A DNA stretch of 64,000 nucleotides from Lamellibrachia columna (lineage: Eukaryota; Annelida; Polychaeta; Sabellida; Siboglinidae), in the NCBI GenBank assembly GCA_963662155.1, contig OY759269.1, positions 12,303,574-12,367,573 of the forward strand, read 5' to 3'. Made by a program: the position numbers and the translations under genes. Positions 58,375-64,000 of this stretch are shown here, piece after piece. Positions within the stretch are counted from its first letter, which is position 1. Every line of letters begins with the position of its first letter. Under the pieces are notes generated by a model. It did not search any database. It had not been told where the DNA came from and saw only the letters and a list, made by a program, of their open reading frames with translations.

Positions 58375-59295
58375 AACCTGCTTCAGTCTATGGAATGTCA
58401 CACCTGTCAGAAACATACATTTATTCATACAAGAATGTTTATCAAGTTAGCTGTCAGGTCCGTTCGCGGTTATGGATGTTCGAGAAAAAGCGACCCCTGT
58501 CGGTTATGAAATGATCTTTTCAACTAAACACAACCGACAGAGGCTCCGTGATGTGGCGCCACCGTTTATCCCCTTCCAACATTCAACCTCTGCATTGCAC
58601 GATAGCTATGCCCATTCGCCAAAAAATGGGCAAACACTCCTTGATCACATATTGTTGTCACATCTGCTTGCCCCCATGTCTTCTGGATTGTTAGGCTACT
58701 GGATTGTCTGCTCTACATCGAAATGCCCTGGCTAGGCTTGGTTGACTTGCTGTCACGTGTATGATCTGAAATTTGTGAAATTATCGAAGACTTATGTTAT
58801 AATAAACTTCGGTTTGGACGGCTTAACTAGGCATATTACAGTCCGCTAGGTGCGCTGCGGAAAATTCGTTGACTAGTTGCGGGGTGCCTTCGAGGTGGGC
58901 GAATGTAAGCGGGGGAGGCGGACCCGAGCCGGTCGAGGCGGGGCGGATGTGAGCGGGGGAGGTGGACGTGAGGAGGCAGCGGTGTCACGAACGACAGCTT
59001 ATTCGATAATGATGGCTCCACATAGTCATAGTCCTACGGAAGAGTCACGTATCTGCCTGCGGAGATCGACAGTGTATTTATGTGATAGAAAACAATCATT
59101 GCCCCCCCCCTCCCCCAGAACAAAATCGCCCCTTGTGAGGTGTATATATGGTGCTGCGTACACTGCGCTCGAATCCTGGATCCGCCCACGGTACGAATAG
59201 TAGGCCTAAATATGATAAGATGTTGTATGCGAGTTAGTTGAGAAAAACAAAGATGTGTCATACATACGCCAATCACTGGCAATAGTTCAGCTAAA
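58375..59295. other. 5' flank of the IQCC-like gene, GC-rich block
   Basis: No coding exon was recognised. A CpG- and G-rich block at about 58880-58990 contains two similar gcgggggaggcgg / gcgggggaggtgg segments, and a C-run lies at 59101-59115. It may include the promoter of the minus-strand gene, but no diagnostic motif cluster was found. Confidence 0.45.
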
Positions 59296-59746
59296 GGGTT
59301 CAGCACTCAGTTACATTTCCCATTGGTGGCCATGTTAACGTTTTGCATGATTATAAGAAAACTTGACCATCAAAAATTCTGAAATTTCTTACCTGCCGTC
59401 ATCATCATTTCATTGACATGCTGATGGAGTTTAGTCAAAATTAGACATTTCTAACTCTTTTAAAATGGCTGAACGTGTCATGCCCATCAATGTTTACCAA
59501 TTTCTGCATGAATTACTACGCACACGTGCATTGTGATGAAAAAAATTGCCAAAAATCCTTCCGCCTATTGAAATCATCTAAAAATCCACAGTTACACTGC
59601 CAACATGTTCTACCAGCAAACCTGCCAATGTGCCTGCTCAAATGCAGTTATGTCAGATGATATGATTTTTTTTAAATGACACATACCTAAAATTACTGTG
59701 CCCTACATTCGTAACACACCAGGAAGTCTAACTGGGTCATGAACCC
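59296..59746 (-). mobile_element. MITE-like element, copy 2 (451 bp)
   Basis: Reverse complement of 2877-3320, about 95% identical by eye. The ends gggttca...tgaaccc are inverted repeats extending imperfectly to 23 bp. TAAA flanks both sides (59292-59295 and 59747-59750) and may be the target duplication. Confidence 0.75.
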
Positions 59747-60640
59747 TAAAGACCGCGTGGCGACTCCTAGCGAGTTAGTGGTGGGTCGCGCTGTGCACTA
59801 TGGGAGCGTCTAGATTATTTCCCATAATGCATCTTTCCTGGTAGCAGTTTGCGCATGGTTGCACGCACAAAAATTCCGTTAATATCAATTTCGTCGCTTC
59901 CCGAAATGCAACGCCGACCAGGTCCCAGGTATTCTAGGCGAGACTTCCATTTTGGAGCGTGTGCGACATTTCGCTACAGAAGTCCGTTAATGCTAGATTT
60001 CGTGTATATTCCGCTAACTATGAATTGGGACTATATAATGCATGTTCTAGTGTAAACGTGTGGAAGTGTTGGTCCTTATCATATATGTCTAGTACGATAT
60101 TCACCAGAAACTATAAATACAACATAGGCATTATTAAAGTTTCACACATTTTATTAACGGAAGTAAGCAACTTTTCTCTTTGAAGCACTGTTATTGTCAC
60201 CATGGTAACGCATTGTCCATTGTTTTTATTTTCGCAACTTAACGTTGCGGATTTAATCTTCGTGTCTTGCTTTCTTGGCAAATTCCTTCAATGTTCGTTT
60301 CACGGACGTTTTGGTGACTCGGCTTCCTCCGCAAATCGAACAAAACACAGAACACATACATAGAACAGACACGTAAGACGAACAGACAAGCAACATTTCG
60401 TCCCGTCCACCACAATCACCACAATCTGGATAGACAACAGGCCCGCAATTGGCCCCACGCTCGTACACCCGTACAGGTCGCACGGCCGATCACCTGTATC
60501 TCACCGGAGATTACCACGGTCCCCCGGGGCAACCTCCTCGTCAAAAAATTAAAATACAGAGTTACCTTTCAATAGGTTTTACTGTATACACAAAATCGAA
60601 CCTTAATACCAACGCGTCGTGGTAGGGCTCGTAACTTTAC
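59747..60640. other. Unassigned sequence
   Basis: A short Cys-containing frame on the minus strand (60483-60253, ending TSVKRTLKEFAKKARHED) is not recognisable. The sequence tttcccataatgca at 59818-59831 resembles promoter-type ZNF143 sites but is isolated. Confidence 0.4.
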
Positions 60641-61090
60641 CGGTTACAACGACAGCGACTTTCTCTATTTCGGCGGCAGCGACTTTCCCGGTTACGGCGG
60701 CAGCGACTTTACTGATTACGGCGGCAGCGACTTTACCGTTACGACGCAAGTGACTTTCACGGTTTCGACGGCAGCGACTTTACTGATTACAGCGACTTTA
60801 CCGATTACGGCGGCAGCGACTTTACTGATTACGGCGGCAGCAGCGACTTTCACGGTTTCGACGGCAGCGACTTTACCGATTACGGCGGCAGCGACTTTCC
60901 CGGTTTCGACGGCAGCGACTTTCCAGGTTTCGACGGCAGCGACTTTACCGATTACGGCGGCAGTGACTTTCCTGGTTTCGACGGCAGCGACTTTACCGAT
61001 TACGGCGGCAGCGACTTTACCGATTACGGCGGCAGCGACTTTCCCGGTTGGGGCGGCAGCAACTTTCCCGGTTGGGGCGGCAGCGACGTA
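60641..61090. repeat. 24-bp GC-rich minisatellite, about 18 copies
   Basis: The unit is ggcggcagcgactttaccga plus ttac, with variants (ggtttcgacggcagcgactt, cccggttggggcggcagc). The 24-bp period keeps frames open on both strands, giving 8-residue repeats near VAAVETGK (minus) and TLPITAAA (plus). No start context, splice site or flanking domain supports a protein. Confidence 0.85.
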
Positions 61091-61469
61091 CCTGAAGACA
61101 AACGAGTCAGCTATAGCGACAGGCAACGGAAAGCGATAACAGCAATGAACGAAACAAATAAGACAGCAGCGACCGTTATCGAACCGAAAACATCGGCAGC
61201 TACTTACCACGTACGGAAGAGCAGCGTTGTGGTGACAACGTTGTAGAGCGTTGTAGACGATGTAATCCAAGTTCAAGACGGCAACAGGGCCAGGGGTCCT
61301 GGAACCGGCAGAGAACAGAATTGGAATATGTATCGACGTCTAATTGTTAGCTCCCAACTGTTGCCTCTAACGATATACGTAGGTATGTATACTAGTGACG
61401 TCACGTGGTATCGTTGCTACGCTACTCATTCGAACCGAAGCATTTGAGAGGGGTGAGGCAGGGGCCTCA
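61091..61469. other. Unassigned sequence
   Basis: I see nothing recognisable between the 24-bp minisatellite and the CT-rich repeats. Confidence 0.5.
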
Positions 61470-61640
61470 ACCTCCCATATCCCACCTATTTCGGGGCCAA
61501 CCTCCCTTCTTCTTAGTGTTTTGGGGGCCAGCCTCCCACCTTTCACACATTTTTATAATCCACCTCCCACCACTCACCAATCTCGTATCCCACCTATTTT
61601 TGAAGCCAACCTCCCACCTCCAAACAACGTTTAGGACCAA
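61470..61640 (+). repeat. Pyrimidine-rich dispersed repeat
   Basis: Irregular repeats of ggggccaacctcccacct resemble 53283-53515. Both stretches begin near caacctcccatctcccacct and contain gggggcca(a/g)c(t/c)tc. Confidence 0.5.
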
Positions 61641-62100
61641 CCTCCTGCCACGCTCCCCTCATTTGATTGGCTAACAACACCCCCTGTCTTATCGACCAAT
61701 CAGGTTTAAACGTTCGTAGAACTTTCTGGAAGTAAAGCCTGTCTTACAGACCAATGAGAACACTCGTTTCAAATACGGTTGACGAATCCTAAACAGTTAC
61801 AAGAGAACTGCCATGATTCGTCAGAACACTGCTCCGCGAAGCATTCTATGGGTTTAACTTTGTAGTCCCATAACATGACGTCATTTTGCAGCGTCTTTTT
61901 AGTATGTGAAAATAAAATGTTCTCACCAAACCCACACATTAAAATTAACCCAACTTTAACCATTGCAAAATCATTATCCTGTTCGGTTGAACAATTAGGG
62001 CCTACTTAATTTTCACCCATTCTATGTTCCAGCGCTTAGCCACATCCACAGGGGGTTGCTTACCGCGTCACTGCTATTTGATCAAACTCCCAGTCTGTCG

Positions 62101-62102
<2 letters not shown>

Positions 62103-62184
<82 letters not shown>
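62103..62184. repeat. (CT)n microsatellite
   Basis: About 40 ct dinucleotides, interrupted once by a tcactc at about 62140. The S-L-S-L frames across it are by-products. Confidence 0.95.
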
Positions 62185-62187
<3 letters not shown>

Positions 62188-62319
62188 GGGAGACCAAACA
62201 ATTCTAAATCTAAGCTGGGGTACTGCAAGGAGACACCCTGGTCTCGTTCTTCTTCGTTACATTCTTGGACGACGTCCTATGCCGCTCTCCACGGGACATT
62301 GTCACCAACAGTGTAGTTA

Positions 62320-62600
62320 TATTCTGTTGAAAGACACATTACTGGAAAATGTGAAGGAATTAAAATACGTTGGACCAATAGCTCCTGACTCAATGAAGGA
62401 CCTCGATTTAAAAAAAACCTAAACCTGGGTTGCCTGCAACAGACTGGAGAACGTTTGGAAGTCAACTTTTGGTCATGATTCCAGACTGGCCTGATTCGAA
62501 GCTGGTGTTGAGAGTATCCTACGGTACGGACCAGGAGCAACTTTCGAATACCGGATCAATGGATGCCACACCCTGTTTCTGCGGCGCATGCTTGGTGTCC
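62320..62600 (+). pseudogene. Decayed LINE RT C-terminal fragment
   Basis: Plus-strand frames read NVKELKYVGPIAPDSMKDLD, then RLENVWKSTFGHDSRL, then EAGVESILRYGPG, then RINGCHTLFLRRMLGV. The order matches the post-RT region of APE-type LINEs (KYLGS-like, VESILLYG-like, LDGCYTRLLR-like). It is broken by several frameshifts. Confidence 0.5.
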
Positions 62601-64000
62601 GATAGCAGGACCATAGCAAAAAAACTGTACGACGACCTACCACCATTTTCGGCAGTGCTTTTCGATTTCATTGCCAAAGTAATTGTAATCATGATTACAA
62701 TCGCAATTACACATTTTCTTGTGCATAATGTCTGCTCCCCAGGTTCCACTACAATGCAAGCAGGCTTTTCTCTTTATTTTGTATCTAATGCATACACCAA
62801 GAGTGATTTCATCATCTTGAATAACATTGATTAGAATGACATGATTTTTTTTTTCATTATATCAATGATATTCTTGAATGTAATCATGATTGTAATACGA
62901 GGCATCTCAGACCAGAACATTGATGTTCAAGTGGATAATAAGAATAATTGTATTTGTTGTAACATAGAATATGTTGAAACAATGTTATTACCATATGGTT
63001 AGAGTTTAGATCTATGGTTGCAAACGAAAGAAGAATGTCAAATGTCAATACTTGCACCTTAATGTTGTTATTAATACTTGTAATTTCAATTTTGTAATGT
63101 AACATTGAAGTATAAATGTATTATTCTATTGGCCAGAACATCACTTTTTGCAAGTAGTGTAAAGATTTGAGCTAGTGAATTAACTCAAATTATTATCTTG
63201 TGTCTCAAATGGTATCCATATCTAAAGGACTTTTGATAAGACTATTTCAAAACAATAGTATAATTATGTACTCAAGTTTCCACCTTTAAACTAGACCTGG
63301 ATCTATAACTCCAATGGACTAACTGTGTCAACACTACCCTACCTATTAGATTTATTTTAGTTCTACTAGCTGACATCCTGCAAAAACATGCAAGCTAAGT
63401 TACGAATGGATTAGGAATATTTTCAAAATTTCATGAATTGAAGCAAGCTATCATAAGCAATGATGACTCAACTAGATTAGCATTATATACCTGACATGAT
63501 AAAACTCTGAACACTATCTACAGTTGATGGTTCTATAACACAAAATACGAAAAAATATATAAATTGCCTCAAGCCACAGTCTCCAAAAATCATACACTTA
63601 GTATTGTCAATCTGCATTTTAAAGGCATTGATCACAGCTCTCCTAGTTGATCAGTTTAGTTGTTCATGTGTCTATACTTTTCAGTTTGCCTATATTTATC
63701 TGATATGGTATCCATGACTGGATGCAATATTCAAAGTGGAGTCTAACAAATGTGTTCTACTAAATTGAATAACATGTACAATGTTTCCAACCATTTGAAT
63801 CAAGTCCCAGTAGCCTTGAGTCCCAACCTCTGTAACATGATTTTATCACAACAGTGTTTTCATGAATACTTGTTAGATAATTGTTTTCTTACCATAATTT
63901 ATAAACAACATTTTAATGACAATGAACTGTTCAAACTACAGGCCTGCAAAATGTGAGCAAATATGACGGTAGTTACATGTGTCCATGTCTTTCGACACTT
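62601..64000. other. Otherwise unassigned right end
   Basis: AT-rich sequence with a perfect 20-bp palindrome (attgtaatcatgattacaat, 62682-62701) and the CR1-like remnant at 63600-63800. I see no gene. Confidence 0.5.
63600..63800 (-). pseudogene. Decayed CR1-like LINE fragment
   Basis: The minus strand near 63690-63755 encodes TFVRLHFEYCIQSWIPYQIN, which corresponds to the VRPHLEYCIQAWRPYRKK segment of the two CR1 copies. Sequence on both sides is too diverged to align. Confidence 0.5.

Noticed and set aside
60253..60483. 76-residue Cys-containing minus-strand frame
   Set aside because: The spacing of the Cys residues fits no zinc-binding pattern I know, and no splice context was found.
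60716..61276. 186-residue minus-strand frame with VAAVETGK repeats
   Set aside because: The 24-bp period explains the open frame. The opposite strand is open too, and there is no known domain or splice support.

Overview
The window is eukaryotic nuclear DNA from an animal, most likely a marine invertebrate with a mollusc-like repeat content. The evidence is AT-rich sequence, spliced genes with consensus GT-AG introns and matching phases, CR1-type LINEs, a Ty3/gypsy element, Mutator-like and pogo/Tigger-like DNA transposons, and many mini- and microsatellites. There is no bacterial-style gene organisation, no rRNA or tRNA gene that I can recognise, and no CRISPR array. The species is an inference.

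Layout. 1-2690: Mutator-like transposase copy 1 (minus, cut by the window edge). 2877-3320: a short inverted-repeat element (MITE). 3498-7588: a 4.1 kb foldback element with about 0.9 kb inverted arms. 8899-8934: a promoter-like NRF1/ETS/YY1 cluster. 10319-10893: a 29-bp minisatellite. 12147-12951: the last three exons of an unidentified host gene (minus). 13190-13948: a decayed transposon ORF. 14344-14745: a 36-bp repeat. 15123-16206: a truncated CR1 LINE. 18026-18484: a LINE ORF1 remnant. 18584-19098: a 257-bp tandem duplication. 21539-21829: CA/CACG microsatellite. 22632-27081: a complete-length but defective Ty3/gypsy element with 174-bp LTRs and a 5-bp target duplication. 27504-30086: Mutator-like copy 2. 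31721-34690: a nearly full-length CR1 LINE. 36267-36722: the 5' piece of another LINE with a 2A-like motif and a PHD finger.

37133-50716 holds the 3' five exons of a septin gene (plus). All splice phases agree, but one exon has an in-frame stop and another a 2-nt deletion. Its introns carry a pogo-type MITE (37323-38296), a Tigger-like transposon that itself has an intron (38932-42020), and a 109-bp satellite of more than 55 units (43265-49539) with a 200-N assembly gap. 53077-58374 holds a convergent minus-strand gene, five exons of an IQ-motif protein resembling IQCC, with a LINE fragment in one intron. The right end (58375-64000) has a second MITE copy, a 24-bp GC-rich minisatellite, a CT microsatellite and decayed LINE pieces.

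The host genes seen are a septin (cytoskeletal GTPase family, apparently broken), an IQCC-like gene that looks intact over the exons found, and one unknown gene. Everything else is mobile or satellite DNA. The most unusual items are the intronic satellite, every unit of which carries a back-to-back AG|GT splice-site pair, and the large foldback element.
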